From: Rhodosporidiobolus odoratus | Taxonomy: Eukaryota > Basidiomycota > Microbotryomycetes > Sporidiobolales > Sporidiobolaceae | Reading direction: 5' to 3' | Assembly: GCA_034387635.1 (NCBI GenBank) | Contig: JAOANU010000024.1 | Span: forward strand, 62,001-126,000 | DNA length: 64,000 bases | In this document: positions 45,128 through 57,309 of the stretch, piece by piece | Position numbering within the stretch: the first letter of the stretch is position 1 | Layout of the letters: the number at the start of each line of letters is the position of its first letter | Program-made: the position numbers and the translations under genes | Notes under the pieces: generated by a model | What the model was told of the DNA's origin: nothing | The model's input: the letters and a program-made list of their open reading frames with translations, nothing else | Databases searched by the model: none

Positions 45128-47227
45128 TCAGTAACTCAGCCACGGCTTGTTGATCCCAATCCACTGCTCCAGACTCCTCCAGAAGTCCGCCACGACCGAC
45201 TTGTCAAGATGACGCTTGTTTGGGTCGATCTGCGCAGGGGGAAACAGAAGAGGACGAAAGCGCCATCAGTAGCGATTCCGTATGCGCGCACGAGCAGGCT
45301 GAGGTGCGCCGACTCGTGTCGAGTAAGGCAGCAGGTGGATACGAGGCGACAGCGCGGTATACCGCGGCAGCTGAGTACCGAACGAGCACGCAATGCAAAA
45401 AAAAAGAAACCTCACGCACCTTCAATTCGCCAACATTCCAACTCTTAATCTTCGGATTCGGCCCGTCCGTATTCCACTGTGGGTAAACACCCTTGACTGT
45501 ATCACAGACGTAGACATCGCGGTGCGTGAGTTAACGTTCGCAAAGGGTAGGAAAGGAGGAAGAGCCAGGAGGAAAGACGGAACGTACCATGGTGAAACAA
45601 TTCCCTAGGATCTTTCCACTTGTAAGGCTTGAACTGCCACTCTTGTCCAGTCGTCATGACGCAGACTACTCGATCCCTGCGGAATAGCACAAACAGACTG
45701 GTCAATACTTCGTCCCACATCTTCCACACATGTATCGCGTGCAAGCAGGCAACAAGTACCGCCAAGACCAGAATAGAGAAATAACCAGGCCTTAGAACAA
45801 GAGACAAAAAGAAACGTACCATCCTTCCTCCCCCACCCCACCCCCCTGCCCAAACTTTGCCAAAGCCTCAACATTATCCATAACAAAGTACCTAGCCTTC
45901 CTAGTCTCTGCTGTAGTGCCTCCACTAGTCGTTGCGCGAGCATGAGAGATCTGAATCACGTCTTCGGCGACGTAGGAAGAGGAGGCGGCGAGGTGGCTTT
46001 GTCGCGCTTGGTCTGAGGGGATGAAGCTGTTCACGTGATGGCGTAAGGGGAGGTGGTGGGAGTGGTGCGAGGGACGGAATGGATGCGATGGGTACAGGGA
46101 ACAAGACCGAGGCGACAGTGTCAGTGAAAGTCGAGTGAACCGAGAGAACAGGTAACATAGAAGCGAGTCAGAAAAACGTGAACGCACCGACCCTCCTCGA
46201 GCAACATTTTTACATTGTGCATGGTGATCAACGCAGTTGAACTAGGCGAGATGATGATGATCGGGTTGAGCTGCTTCTTCTTTTGCGGTTTTGACGAGGC
46301 AGTAGGGGCGGAAGCGGGAGTTGCAGCGGACGACGAGGCTTGAGTTTCCTTGAGAGTCTTGAGGCGAGGGGCAACCAGACTTCGGACCGAGTCGAAGTTC
46401 TGCACGTCCATGCGACGCGAGGAGGAATCGTCAGTCCAGTCGCCGGCACCACCAACACAGCGAGTAGGGAGAGTCGAAGACCGGTCGCTCTGTGCCCAGC
46501 GCGAAGAACAGGAAGAACCGCAACGTACATTGACCCTCTCTCCCCTCAACACCGTCTCCCTCGAGTGGTACACCGCACCCTTCTTCTCCCTCTTCTCCTC
46601 ACCAGGCCCGACAACATGACCGTAAGCCGGTCCTTCCACGACCCCCATCATCCTCCTGACCTTTTCTTGATCCTCCCTATTGGGCACATAGCGTTGCTTC
46701 TTCGCTGGCGGAGGTCCTCGACTGCCATCGCCTCCCGAAGGAGCAGAGCGCTTTTCCCCACTTACTCCGCTGAGGTTGTCGCCGCCTGCAGAAGTCGAAG
46801 GCGCCGCGTCGGTGGTGGAAGACGATCCATCTGTGCTATCCGACAGAGGGAGGACACGGCCGGGTGGTCCTTCGGGTGGTGTTTTTCCCGAAAGATAGTC
46901 CATTACGACCCTCTTGTCCGTGATGGTGATGAGCGATGCCCCAGGTGAGTTTGAGACGGCCTGAAGGTACTCTGGGATACTGGCGTCCTTGTGCATGAAC
47001 CCGAACAAGAGGGTTTGCAAGTCGTAGGTTTTCGAGTTGCCATGAGAGTCGGGGAGGAGGAAGCGAGTCGAGGTGGTTTTGTCGAGGGTGGGGCCGTTGT
47101 TGGGGAATTGTAAAGAGGTTGCGAGGGGCAGGGAATAGACTTGTTCGTGGGTCGAGGAGAGAAGACGGATTTCTTGATTCGAGGTGAGAGCCCTACGGAG
47201 GAGGAGCAGGGGGTCGGAAGATGACAT
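45128..47227 (-). CDS. CDC73: Paf1 complex subunit Cdc73 (parafibromin)
   Basis: Cdc73 is a Paf1C subunit that binds elongating RNA polymerase II and supports H2B ubiquitination and 3' processing. Exons (minus): 47227-46529, 46399-46188, 46026-45820, 45676-45588, 45496-45420, 45229-45128; 461 residues, near the fungal family length. Seen: the N-terminus SSSDPLLLLRRALTSNQEI, FPNNGPTLDKTTSTRFLL, and DYLSGK. A linker with RYVPNREDQEKVRRMMGVV follows, then the C-terminal Ras-like domain beginning LNPIIIISPSSTALITMHNV, WDRVVCVMTTGQEWQFKPYK and the family end (KRHLDKSVVADFWRSLEQW). All splice phases agree. The start is the ATG giving the conserved DPLxLLR N-terminus; an ATG 138 nt further upstream is in frame but precedes no conserved sequence. 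Confidence 0.95.
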
Positions 47228-48169
47228 GGTGATGTTTGCGCGTGCTCGTTGGCGACCGTTCGGTTCCTGATTAGATTCGACGCTGCTCTGGAGTCGATGC
47301 GAGTGCGACAGAAGTGGGGGAAAGTGGGAACGAGAGAACGAGAACACCTTGATGTGAATACCCACTTGATCTGGTTACAAGAGCGCTGTGAAAGGCCTCC
47401 GAGTGGTGCACCAAGTCCTCACAGCTACCTCAGGTGCCCCAATCGACTCTTTCAGTCCCGCCTGCGCCGTGAGCAGCTTCTCCCACATTCTCATCTCTCC
47501 TCACCCGTCTCTCTACCGCATCGCTCTACGGGACATCGCCAGTACCGCCAGCATTCGACTTATTCATCAGATACTGCACCGGGCTGCGGAACGACTGCGC
47601 AGGAGCCGTTGCTGCCTTTCTACTGCACGTTTCTCTTCTTGCACCCTTCCAGCTTCCTGCGTCGCCTGATCACTCCGCTGCAGAGCTCAGTGACGAGTGA
47701 AGTCGACACAACTGCTCTTCGTTTCTTTTAGCAAAGACTACGTCAAGGTTCTGAGCCCACGAAACGCTTCCTCCTTCGACTTCCCTCCTCTTTCCCACAC
47801 TGACTGTCGCCGCCTCCCGCCACCCGGCTCGTTATGTGTACCCCACGGCGCAGCAACGAGGAGCCTTGCCATCCAACCATCTTCCGGCAACCTAGGTCCT
47901 TCCTCCGCACCTCTTCCAACCTGGACTCTTCTCCCCTCTTTCCGCAACAGGCAACCCAAACCCGCCTTCTTTCCTCTCGCGTCCAGCTTCCTCCCTCATC
48001 TCAGAGCCTTCGTCCTACAATCTACGAAAGCATGGCGTAAGATGCCCTTCTCGCTCCTGGCTGCGCTGCCGCACGCAAGCCGCTGCCGAGGCCATCATTC
48101 GACATGCTCTGCTTCGCGCTTTTCGCTTCTTTCTTCGCGCTTGCTTCCTGCTTCACTCCCTCTGCAATC
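47228..48169. promoter_or_regulatory. Divergent promoter between CDC73 and the first GH128 gene
   Basis: 942 bp between the chosen divergent starts. Plus-strand frames here are Ser/Pro/Leu-rich and do not splice into a recognisable product. An ATG at 48104 is in frame with the GH128 gene and would give a longer, less typical signal peptide. No named motif was seen. Confidence 0.4.
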
Positions 48170-50080
48170 ATGCACGCTTTCTCTGCTCTGTTGGCCCTTG
48201 CCGCAGCTGCCACTTCGGCCCTCGCAGCCCCTGCGCCTGTTCCCGCAAGTACGACTTCTTCGCAACCCGGTCGCATCAACTGGAGGACGGTTTCGTCGAC
48301 CACCACCACCACTGGCAGGACCAACTGGAAGGCCGTTTCCACGTCGTCGTCGTCGATCAAGTGGTCGCTCGTGACTACTCCGAGTGTCAAGACGACCTCG
48401 AGTGTCAAGACGACCTCGGGTGTGAAAACGACTTCGACCGCGCCGAGTACGTTTCGTCTCTTTCTCCTTGCCACTGCCTTCGCGTGGTCTCAGCTAACCC
48501 TCGCCTTTCCTCACCCACAGAAATCACGACCACCACGAGCCCCGTCCGATCTTCTACGTCAACCTCCGTTCAGACCTCATCCTCGTCGTCTCGTCCTGTC
48601 TCCTCGTCCATCACCACCGTGTCTACTCGCCCTGCTTCCTCCACCACAACTACGACCGTCTCTTCTCCTCCCTCCACCACCGTCGTTGCCACTTCCTCCA
48701 CTTCTTCCACATCCTCTTCTGCCTCCGCCGGACCAACTTCCTCCAAGAAAGGTGTCGGGTATGTTACTTCCGTCTTCCACCACCAGCTACTAGGATTTTC
48801 TTCTTTAACGCTGTCCATTCTGGTACGCAGCTACAACACCCCCTCGTACACCCGAAACCTGGCCCTTAGCTGGGTGTACAATTGGGGTCAAATTCCGAAT
48901 GGCGACCTGAACCCTGGGGTCGAGTTTGTTCCGATGCTGTACGTCCTCTCTGGCCCAACGTGCACATTCGAAACAGTTCTGATCATCGAAAATCCCTGTA
49001 GGTGGAACGACAACCCCGGCTCGTGGTTCATCAACGCCGCCAGGGCAATCTCGAGTGGCTCGACTCACCTTCTCGGGTATGCTCCTCGTCCTTTCTCTTG
49101 CACAGTCACACGTGATCCTGACCCTCCCAAACGTTCCAGCTTCAACGAACCCGACCTCGACTCTCAGGCCAACATGAACATCTCCCGCACTGTCGCGGGC
49201 TGGCAAACTTACATGTCTCCCTTCTACGGAAGTGCGAAGCTCGTCTCCCCCGCCGTTACTAATGTGCGTTTCCTTCTGGTGTCTGGTTTGTTAGTTCTTC
49301 GAGGTGGTCTTGATAAGCCGCTTGTGTTGCCATTTCCATACAGGGCGGTTACCCCATGGGTCGAGACTACCTCAAGGCTTTCCAAGCCGCCTGCCCGACT
49401 TGCTGGTCCGAGATCGACGCCGTCGCGCTTCACTGGTCCGTCCCCAGTCCCATTCCATCATCCATCTTCTTCCCCCTTCTTTCTCCCTCTTTCAATCCCT
49501 CCTCGCTGACCTCTTCATCCAACCCCAATATATCACAGGTACGACGCCTCGTGGAACACGGGCTACTTCACCAACTACCTCACCGAAGCGCACTCTTTCT
49601 GGCCTGACAAGAAGATTTGGTTGACTGAGTTTGCGGGGAGTGGTACGAGTGAGGCTCAACAGACTTTTATGAAGTATGTGATTGTGAGTTGCCCTTCCTC
49701 CCCTTCTCCTTCTTGAACGGCTTCTCCTTCTTGAACGGCATGAGAGGCATTTCGTACTGATACGACCGCATGTGTGTTTGCGCTTCCCGCAGCCTTGGAT
49801 GGAGAAGCAAGATTGGATCGAGCGTTATGGTACGTTTCTCACCTTCTTCCCCTCACGAGTCCACTCAGCAGTTCCTGACCGTGTGCACTTCTCCACAGCC
49901 GGATTCGGTGCGACTCTCCTTCTCCGACTCTCCTGCTTCCACCTTGATCTCGACTAACGTTCCGCCTTTTCCCCTCTCTTTCTGCGTTTTGATCGCACAG
50001 GTGATTTTGCCGGCAACTATGTCAACAGCAACGGGACTCTCACTCCTCTGGGACAAGTCTACAGCGACACGATCAACTAG
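48170..50080 (+). CDS. Secreted GH128 beta-1,3-glucanase-like protein (Asl1-type), copy a
   Basis: GH128 enzymes cleave beta-1,3-glucan; fungal Asl1-type members are wall-associated. Ten exons: 48170-48446, 48521-48758, 48831-48938, 49002-49076, 49140-49263, 49344-49435, 49539-49683, 49793-49829, 49899-49907, 50001-50080; 394 residues. A signal peptide (MHAFSALLALAAAATSALA) is followed by a long Ser/Thr-rich, probably O-glycosylated linker containing three SVKTT-type repeats. The catalytic barrel starts at KKGVGYNTPSYTRN and has LSWVYNWGQ, GFNEPDL (predicted acid/base Glu), AVALHWYDASW and IWLTEFAGSG (predicted nucleophile Glu), ending in GDFAGNYVNSNGTLTPLG. Exon 9 is a 9-nt microexon that restores frame and supplies AGF before GDFAG. 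A paralogue lies at 57310-59209. The role in the cell wall is inferred from family. Confidence 0.9.
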
Positions 50081-50985
50081 TCTTCGGCTCGCACCCTTCC
50101 ATGCATCGTGCCAACCTAGCGCACCTCACAAATCTAATTATCGTCGCATCACTTCGTGAGCCGCTCGAACCCCACATGTAGCTTGATGTTCAGTGTGATT
50201 GTCAGACTATACCTCTTATGCAACTCGCGCTCTACCCTCAGACCCGACATGCCGTTTCGCCGTGAGGATAGGAAAGCCCATCGGGAAAAGTCTTCACGCT
50301 ACTTCGTTTGGGTGGTCTTTTCGCTTGCCGGCGAGGAGCCCAGGAGGGATCGCCTCTCTCCTTAGTCAGGCATGTCGCGAGACGCTTCGGGGAGCGTTCT
50401 ATGGGAGAAGATCTGAAATGACCTTCTCATTTCAAGCTTTTCTTTCCTTTCCTCTCCGTGGTTCAGAGATCGAGGGAACCGGAGAACGTGGCGGAGGGGG
50501 TAGTACACCGGAATTCCGATGATTGCGCAGAGCGCCACATTGCCGTCACAAGCTGTAGCTGGTTAAAGGGAGAAACGAAATCACCCCCTTTTCTGATTCT
50601 GAACCAACTGTCGCTTACGCTCCTCACAGCTCACGAACTCGTTCGTGGACCTGCTCAAGAATTGCACAACTCGTTGAGTTTGACGGTCCGATGACGCATG
50701 GTCATCGTGCATCGCGCACGCCGTCGGAATCACCTTTTCTCCCCGAGCTTTTGATTTTCTCTCTGTCGCTATCTGCCTTGCAAGTCTATGAACAGAGCTC
50801 CACTGACCCTATGGACGAAGGAGCTAGTCTAAATAGTCAGAAGCAAGTATGGAAGGAAATGGAGATAAGACCGCGCGTACCCTACACGTTCAAGCCACCC
50901 GTGCCGAGTCTGTTTCCTTCTTCTCCTCAAGCTTGACCGCCCTGCACCTCCTCCTCCAGTACTCAGGCGAGATGAGGGATTCGAA
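50081..50985. other. Intergenic region between GH128 copy a and an F-box pseudogene
   Basis: 905 bp between convergent elements. It holds the GH128 3' UTR; the rest shows short open frames only. Nothing else supportable was seen. Confidence 0.5.
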
Positions 50986-52067
50986 CTACTGAGGTTGCGG
51001 AGTAGGTTCAAAAACGACCTCAATGCTGTGCCTCGTGCAGATACGGAGGAGTTTAAGCAGGCAAGTGTGAACGGGTTCGTTGTCCTGCTGTACAGACAGT
51101 TGCAGAGTGGACGGAAGGGAAGAAAGTTGTGAGCTTGGGTGTCGCACCCTGCGAATTGGTGTCGGCAAGGATTCGTAGCTTTCCACAGGTGGTAGGGCTC
51201 GGCCATTCGTCCTGGCTTGCATCTCCGGAGCCTGCATGAGGGTCAAGTCGAGCTACATGAGTGAGAAACAAACATTCACGGCGCTCGATAGGGCTGTTTT
51301 AAATTGACGCTGGCGAAATCGACCATGATGCGAGAGTGGGCTGTAAGGGTTGTGAGGGGGATGCCCAGATCAATGCGAGTGTGGTCGAAGGAGAAGACGT
51401 CTAGTCGTGAAAGGAGGGAGAGAAAGTGCGGCCCCTGCGGGGTTATTGTCATTCGCAGCTGAATATGGAGGGCCACGAGAGCCGGGAGAGCGGAAGGAGT
51501 CAGGAGATTGCGCGTCGGATTGATGCACATGAGAGAGAGCTCTTGCAGTGACAGGAAGAAGGGAGGGTGAGAGGCGTGCAAATCAGAGTCGCTGAGGAAC
51601 AAGCGCTGCAGGTCTGTGACGGGATCGGTCAAGCTCTGCAAGTAAGGTACGGGAAGGGGCGCAGAGCGTACGAGGGAGTTGCTGAAGGAGAGATAATGAA
51701 ACCCGCTGCTGATACAGGCGCACCCCGACGAGGTTTGGCGCAACACTGGCGAGAGTGTGGAAGAAAGCATGGTCCAGGTCGTAGTGGTCGCCCGCGCCGT
51801 CGCTATGGCAGACGACATCACCGCATTGGATCACGGTGATACATTTGACTCTTGACTCGACATTGCGGCTTGTTTACGCCCTCAAGGAAGCGCCCGGCAA
51901 CCTCAGCGGAGTTTAGTTGTACCACCTCGAACAGCCGCAACTGCGCGATTTCTCTGAGGACCTTGTTCGTGTGGCACAGCGCCAGTAGGGTGCCCTGCCT
52001 CTGGCGGTAGGTAAGTGGTGAGGTGAACAATGTAGTGCACGAGTTTCAAAGGTAGGCGTGAAAGCAT
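50986..52067 (-). pseudogene. Decayed F-box-like protein gene
   Basis: Translated in pieces, this region resembles the F-box-like gene at 60908-62083: LSRLPLKLVHYIVHL at the start (an F-box-type helix), LTYRQRQGTLLALCHTNKVL, VGVRLYQQRV, LSLQELSLMC, and LLRICTRHSIEVVFE near the end. These segments fall in different frames. One intron (51598-51655, gtacgc...cacag with a CTTGAC branch) and a possible second near 51250 explain some changes. At least two breaks, near 52030-52040 (just after the F-box helix) and near 51860, cannot be introns. I therefore call it a pseudogene. Sequencing error at both points is the alternative. Confidence 0.65.
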
Positions 52068-52367
52068 GGTCGAAACCGTGTCGACGAGCGACAAAGTACT
52101 CTGTTACCGCCTTGGCTAGCTTTGAGTGTCGGCGAAACCTGCAGCGCGTTCGGCGAGCCAACTGATGAAAGGAGTTAGCGAAACGAAGTGATCAGAATTC
52201 AGGGCGGGGAGCGCACCTAGCGCTTCCTTGGGAGCACTCGAGCTGCTGATAGCCTTTAGCGGACTGTTCCGAGAGTCTACTGCGTAGCGATGAGCGAGTG
52301 CAAGATCAAGAGAGGTGGTTGTTGGTTGTTCCTTCTTATCTCGCTGTTGACTTTATACGTTGCTTGT
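52068..52367. promoter_or_regulatory. Upstream region of ATG9
   Basis: 300 bp between the F-box pseudogene start and the ATG9 start. An in-frame ATG at 52290 would add 26 hydrophobic residues not expected in Atg9; I place it in the 5' UTR. Confidence 0.4.
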
Positions 52368-55300
52368 ATGACCTTACCAAGACTATCCGACACACTATCA
52401 TCCATCTTCCACTCACCCGACTCGGTCTACGCATCTCTAGATCACTCTGCAGCCCCTCCACCTCCCCACTCCTCCTCATCAGTCACTCCTCACCCCCTCG
52501 TCAACAGCACTCACGAGCACGATGACGACGATCCCTTCTCGGCTGTAACGCCTTCAGTACTCTCCCCAGTCAAAGCCCGTGTCCCTCTGCCGCGTAAGGG
52601 AGATGACAGCGATGAGCCCCACCTCTCCTCTCCGCTACTCGACGATCAACTGCAACTGGACCACGAACAGAAGCAAGATGGCCGCGACCCCTTCCACTCA
52701 GAGCTACTCGCCTCCTCAACGACCGTCCACGAGCGAGACCACAGCGGAAGCCTCGAACAAACGCCCACCTCGTCCATCTACCTCCCACCGCACTCGCCCC
52801 CCACCACCTCCCTTTCCCCTCCAGCCTCTTCAGTCTACAGCGCAAGAACAGGTCAAGGGCTGGGCACGAGTAGTGGAACAACCTCGGCAGGAAGCAGCGG
52901 AGGAGGTATCGGAGGGAAAAGTGTCATGGGCAACCGGAGCTTGATGGGGCTTTTGGGAGGGACCAGGACGTACGAGAGAGGCGGGAGGTATCCCTTTGGA
53001 GGAGTGGGAGTTGGGGAAGAACAGGAGGATCTGGATGAGGACGAGGAAGATGAGAGCTTTGTGGCGCAGAAACAGGGTCGGGAACGGTGCGTCCTTTTCT
53101 TCTTCTTCTGTTCCGGCCTTTCACATCTTCTCGACCCTGCTCTGCTGTTTCATCTGTACGCCCTCGTATAGGTGTCCGCTGAACGGTCACCGTCTGTAGG
53201 GAAACCCTGCGCACCCTTGCCGCCTCTCTACCACCTCCCCCTTCCTCCCAAACCCTTTCCCGAACTCGTTCACGCTCGTCCTCCCAATCCTCCACTTCCT
53301 CTCGTTCCTCCACCGTCTCCGAACCCGATGCTCCTCCAGACTACACCACCCGAATTCCCCTCATCTCCTCCGTCCACCGTTCTCACCACGACCACCCGCG
53401 CGATCACTCCTCCCCCTCCCCCTCCCATCGTGGCCCACGAGGAGGCCTGATCGCCAGTGGTTTGAGTGCCAAAGAACGCGCGTTGTGGAGGTGGGTTAAT
53501 ACGGAGGATTTGGATGGGTTTTTGAAGAGGGTCTATGAGTACTATGTGGGTAAGGGTATTTGGACGATTGGGCTGGACAGGGGAGTTAAGCTGTTGTACG
53601 TTCTCGTCTCATGCTCCGACCTTACTAGCGTGCTTCGTGAGGTTGCGTTGAGGTTCGCGTTGTACTGATGTGCCGAGTGATATTCCCTGCAGAACCGTCG
53701 GATGGGTTATTTTCTTCTCGACGTTCTTGCTTGGGTGTATCGACTACTCGCGGATATACGAATCGCACCGGCTTAGTGAGGTGGTCATCCCGCGATGTGC
53801 ATCTCGGTAAGCCTCGCTTTTGCCCTTTCTTCCGCTTTCCGGCTAACCTGCTCCATCCCCTCTCGTCCTTCCAAATGCAGATTATCCGGGTTCACCCTCC
53901 TACTTTCTCTCACGTTTGCTTTCTTTTACCTCTGGAGAGTCTTCCGATTCAGCGTCGAAGTGAGAAAGTTGTGGGAGATGAAGGAGTTTTACGAAGAGTT
54001 GCTCGAGGTGCCCGAGGTATGTCGAGTCTCGCTGGCCCCGCTGTGCTTCGCGCCTGCATCTTCACAAACAAGCGCACGATGCTCATCCGCGTTTCTTCCG
54101 CCTTTCTAGTCCGACATTCAAACCATCCCATGGCCTTCGATTGTCACGCGCCTGTCCGCCCTACGCGCCTCGCACCCCTCAGCCCTCTCCTCCCGCTCGT
54201 CCTCGTCCACAGCTCACCCCGCGACCTCTTCCTCCTCCGCCGAACGCCTTGACGCCCACGACATTGCCAACCGAATCATGCGAGCCGAAAACTACCTCAT
54301 CGCCTTGTTCAACAAATCCCTCCTCGATACCTCCCTTCCTCTTCCCCTCTTTCTACAAAAACCCGCCGGATGGATCTTTGGACCCGACATTGATAAGAAA
54401 GATCCAGATGGGAGGAGGAGACGGGATGGGAGGAAGAAGAGGTTGGGGAAGAATATGTTGACAAAGGTTCTGGAGTGGAATTTGGAGGTGTGTTTGATGG
54501 GGTTCTTGTTTGGACGGGATGGACAGGTCAGGAGGGGGTTTTTGAGTGAGAGGAATAGGGGGGAGTTGGTTGAGGGGTGAGTGGGACTTTTGTGTCTTCC
54601 CCCTTCTCGCACTCTGTTCCGTCAACCATTATATCACGCTTCAAGCGCGCTCAAACCTGCCCCTGCCCCTGAGCGGTGGATATGATCCTTACCTCGTTCT
54701 GTTTCCTAAACAGGTTGAAGCGCCGCTTTATTCTTATGGGCCTCATCAACGCCGTTTTTGCGCCGTTCATCGTGGTTTACCTGTTGCTGTATTCTTTCTT
54801 CCGCTACTTTGAGGTAAAGTACTCCTTTCTTCTCTTCCGTCCTCTGCTCGTCTCGTCTTCACTTCTCCGCTAACACGCGCTCTTGTCATCCTCACGTTCT
54901 TGCTCAATTCCCCGCTTCGCAAACTCCCGCCGTCCTCTGCTCGTGCATCGATCCCTCCTTCGTGCAATCCCCTCTTTCTACCTACAGGAATATCATAAGA
55001 ACCCCACCACCCTCTCAACCCGGAACTTCACTCCCCTGGCCCGCTGGAAATTTCGCGAATTCAACGAACTCCCCCACCACTTCCACCACCGTCTCCTCCT
55101 CGCCCGCCCCCTAGCCGACGCCTACCTCTCGCAGTACCCCAAAGCCAAAACTGCCCTAGTCAGCCGCTTCATCGCGTTCCTCGCCGGATCCTTCGCAGCA
55201 GTCCTCATTCTCTTCTCTTTGATCGATCCGGATGCGTTTCTTCATTTCGAGATTACCGAGGGTAGGACCGTGGTGTTTTGGATTGGGATCCTTGGGGCCG

Positions 55301-56873
55301 TCGTAGCGGCGGCTAGGGGGATGGGGGATGAAGGGGAGAGTTTGGGGGAGGGGAGGGCGGGGGAGAGGATGAGGGAGTTGGTGGAGGTTACGGGGTATGA
55401 ACCGAGGGAGTGGAGGGGGAGGTTGCATAGCGCTGAGGTACGTCTCGCTTCTCTCCTTGATTCGTAGCTTTACACTTCTACCTTGTCGGACTCGACTGAT
55501 CTCGACTTAGCGGCGGGGGATGCACAGGTTCACGTCTCCTTTTCGAAACTCTTCCCCCTCAAGATCTCCCTCTTCTGCCAAGAAATCCTCAGCGTCCTCA
55601 TCACTCCGCTGGTACTGTGGTACACTCTCCCGAACTGCGCGGGGGAGATTGTGGACTTCTTCCGAGAGTTTACGGTACATGTTGATGGGTTGGGATATGT
55701 TTGCTCGTTCGCTGTAGGTCTGCCTTCCCTTCTCGTCCTCTCCCTTCTCTTTGAGAGTGTCGCTGCATTTTCAGGAGGCGAGAAGTAGGAGCAAGACACA
55801 CTAATCGCCAGTTCCTGCACAGGTCTTCGACTTCAAGCGCCATGGCGATCCTAACTTTGGCGCGCCGATTTCTGCGCGAGAAGAAGAAGTGACGCAATCG
55901 CAACCGAGGAGCAAGAGGTACAGGTCGACGGAAGGCAAGATGGAGAAGAGTTTTCTCAACTTTGCTGCCGTGCGTCTTGTCGTCTCGGCTGTTTCGTCCC
56001 TCGGCGTTCGCTCTGTCCACGCAAAATTGGACGGAAACGCGAGGTGTGGAAAATGGGGAAGACACGACCCTGACGCCGACTCTGTTTTCCCCACCACTAC
56101 AGCACAACCCAACCTGGCAACCCCGCGATGCGACCCAATCCCTCTTTCTCAGTCAAGCTCAACTCGGTCCCTCCTCCTCCTCTCTCCGCCCACCACCTCC
56201 TTCCGGGGCAGGCAGCGGAGGCGCACACCTTCACTCCTCGGTCTATCATTCCCGCCACCCCTCTACCTCCTCAGCTCTGCGCCAACCTCACTCACACTCG
56301 CACGCACATCGAACAGCCCTGCACAATCGTTTCTCTTCCGTCGGCGCCGGCGGGGGGACAGGCTCAGTCCTACCTGAAGAAGAAGGAGAAGGTCTCGCAC
56401 CAGAATCTTCTTCTACAACCGTTGATGAGAGGAGGAGGAGCAGAGAAGACAAAGCCCGATTGCATGATCGAGCCTTCCAACCATCGGCTTTACTCGCCTC
56501 TTCTTCTATCACTTCTTCCTCCCTTGGCGGTGCTATCAATCCTTTCTCGGTCCCCGGTCACTCCGGCCTCAATCTTCATCCTCATTCTCATCCTCGATCC
56601 AGACTCAACCCCGCTACGCATCACCACCAACATCGGCATCCCAGCTCTTACCCCACGAACCTGAACCCGAACGAGCCAGAGCGGATTGAGGAAGAATCCG
56701 CGTTGGGGGATTCGTTCGTCGCTCCTACCAGTAGTCAGCCATTCGGCTTCTCCTCTTCCCAAGCTGTAGAGGGGGAAGAAGAGGCAGGAGGGGTGGGAGT
56801 AGGAGAAGAGAGTGTGGAGAGGATGAACAGATTGGGGTTGAGAGGGTTGGCGAGGGAGTTGTACCATCGGTAG
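52368..56873 (+). CDS. ATG9: Autophagy lipid scramblase Atg9
   Basis: Atg9 is the multispanning scramblase of autophagosome-seeding vesicles. Exons: 52368-53086, 53200-53595, 53693-53806, 53881-54016, 54110-54576, 54714-54813, 54988-55437, 55528-55713, 55823-55969, 56103-56873; 1,161 residues. The N-terminal tail of about 340 residues is Ser/Pro/Asp-rich and probably disordered. The core begins GLSAKERALWRWVNTEDLD and has helices (GWVIFFSTFLLGCIDYS; LSGFTLLLSLTFAFFYLW), NRIMRAENYLIALFNK, RRFILMGLINAVFAPF, EYHKNPTTLSTRNFTPLARW, FPLKISLFCQEILSVLITPL and the signature FKRHGDPNFGAP, KMEKSFLNFAA, HNPTWQP. A low-complexity C-terminal tail follows. The start at 52368 (MTLPRLSDTLSSIF) gives a typical Atg9 N-terminus. 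Exon 2 begins at 53200, the only acceptor that keeps the frame open. Confidence 0.95.
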
Positions 56874-57309
56874 AGAGCGGGTTTGGCTGGGTTTTCCCGT
56901 TCCTTTGGCCTGTTGTACTTTCGTGCTCTTTTCTCTCAGCGTTGAATATGCTTTGTTGCCGTTCCCCTCTCGAACACTAGCTTACTGCCCTTCCCTCGGC
57001 CTCTGACCCGACTGAGAAGGTAATCCGAAGGACTGCATCTCTCTGTGTGATATACCTGCGTAGAGCTAGTGCGTTGAAGTTCCACCATCAGGAAAGACGC
57101 TCACGAAACAGGCGAATGAGCGAGTTGGTCCGGACAAGAGGGGAGGATCGAGGAGAACGCTTCCAGAGCGTCCTCCGGTCTGCCATTCCAGATACAAGCT
57201 ACGAGCTGCAAGACCAGGATTGCTCTTCCTTCCGCGCTGAGAAAGACGAAATGTAACGAGAAAGAAAGAAGGCGAACCAGAAGGTCGAAAAGCGAGCCGG
57301 GGAGAACGC
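56874..57309. other. Convergent 3' flanks of ATG9 and GH128 copy b
   Basis: 436 bp between two stop codons facing each other; it should contain two 3' UTRs and terminators. No gene was seen. Confidence 0.55.

Noticed and set aside
51619..51655. 36-nt intron in the F-box pseudogene with the ttgcag acceptor
   Set aside because: Too short; the next acceptor (gtcacag) gives a 58-nt intron with a CTTGAC branch point and keeps the paralogue-like frame.
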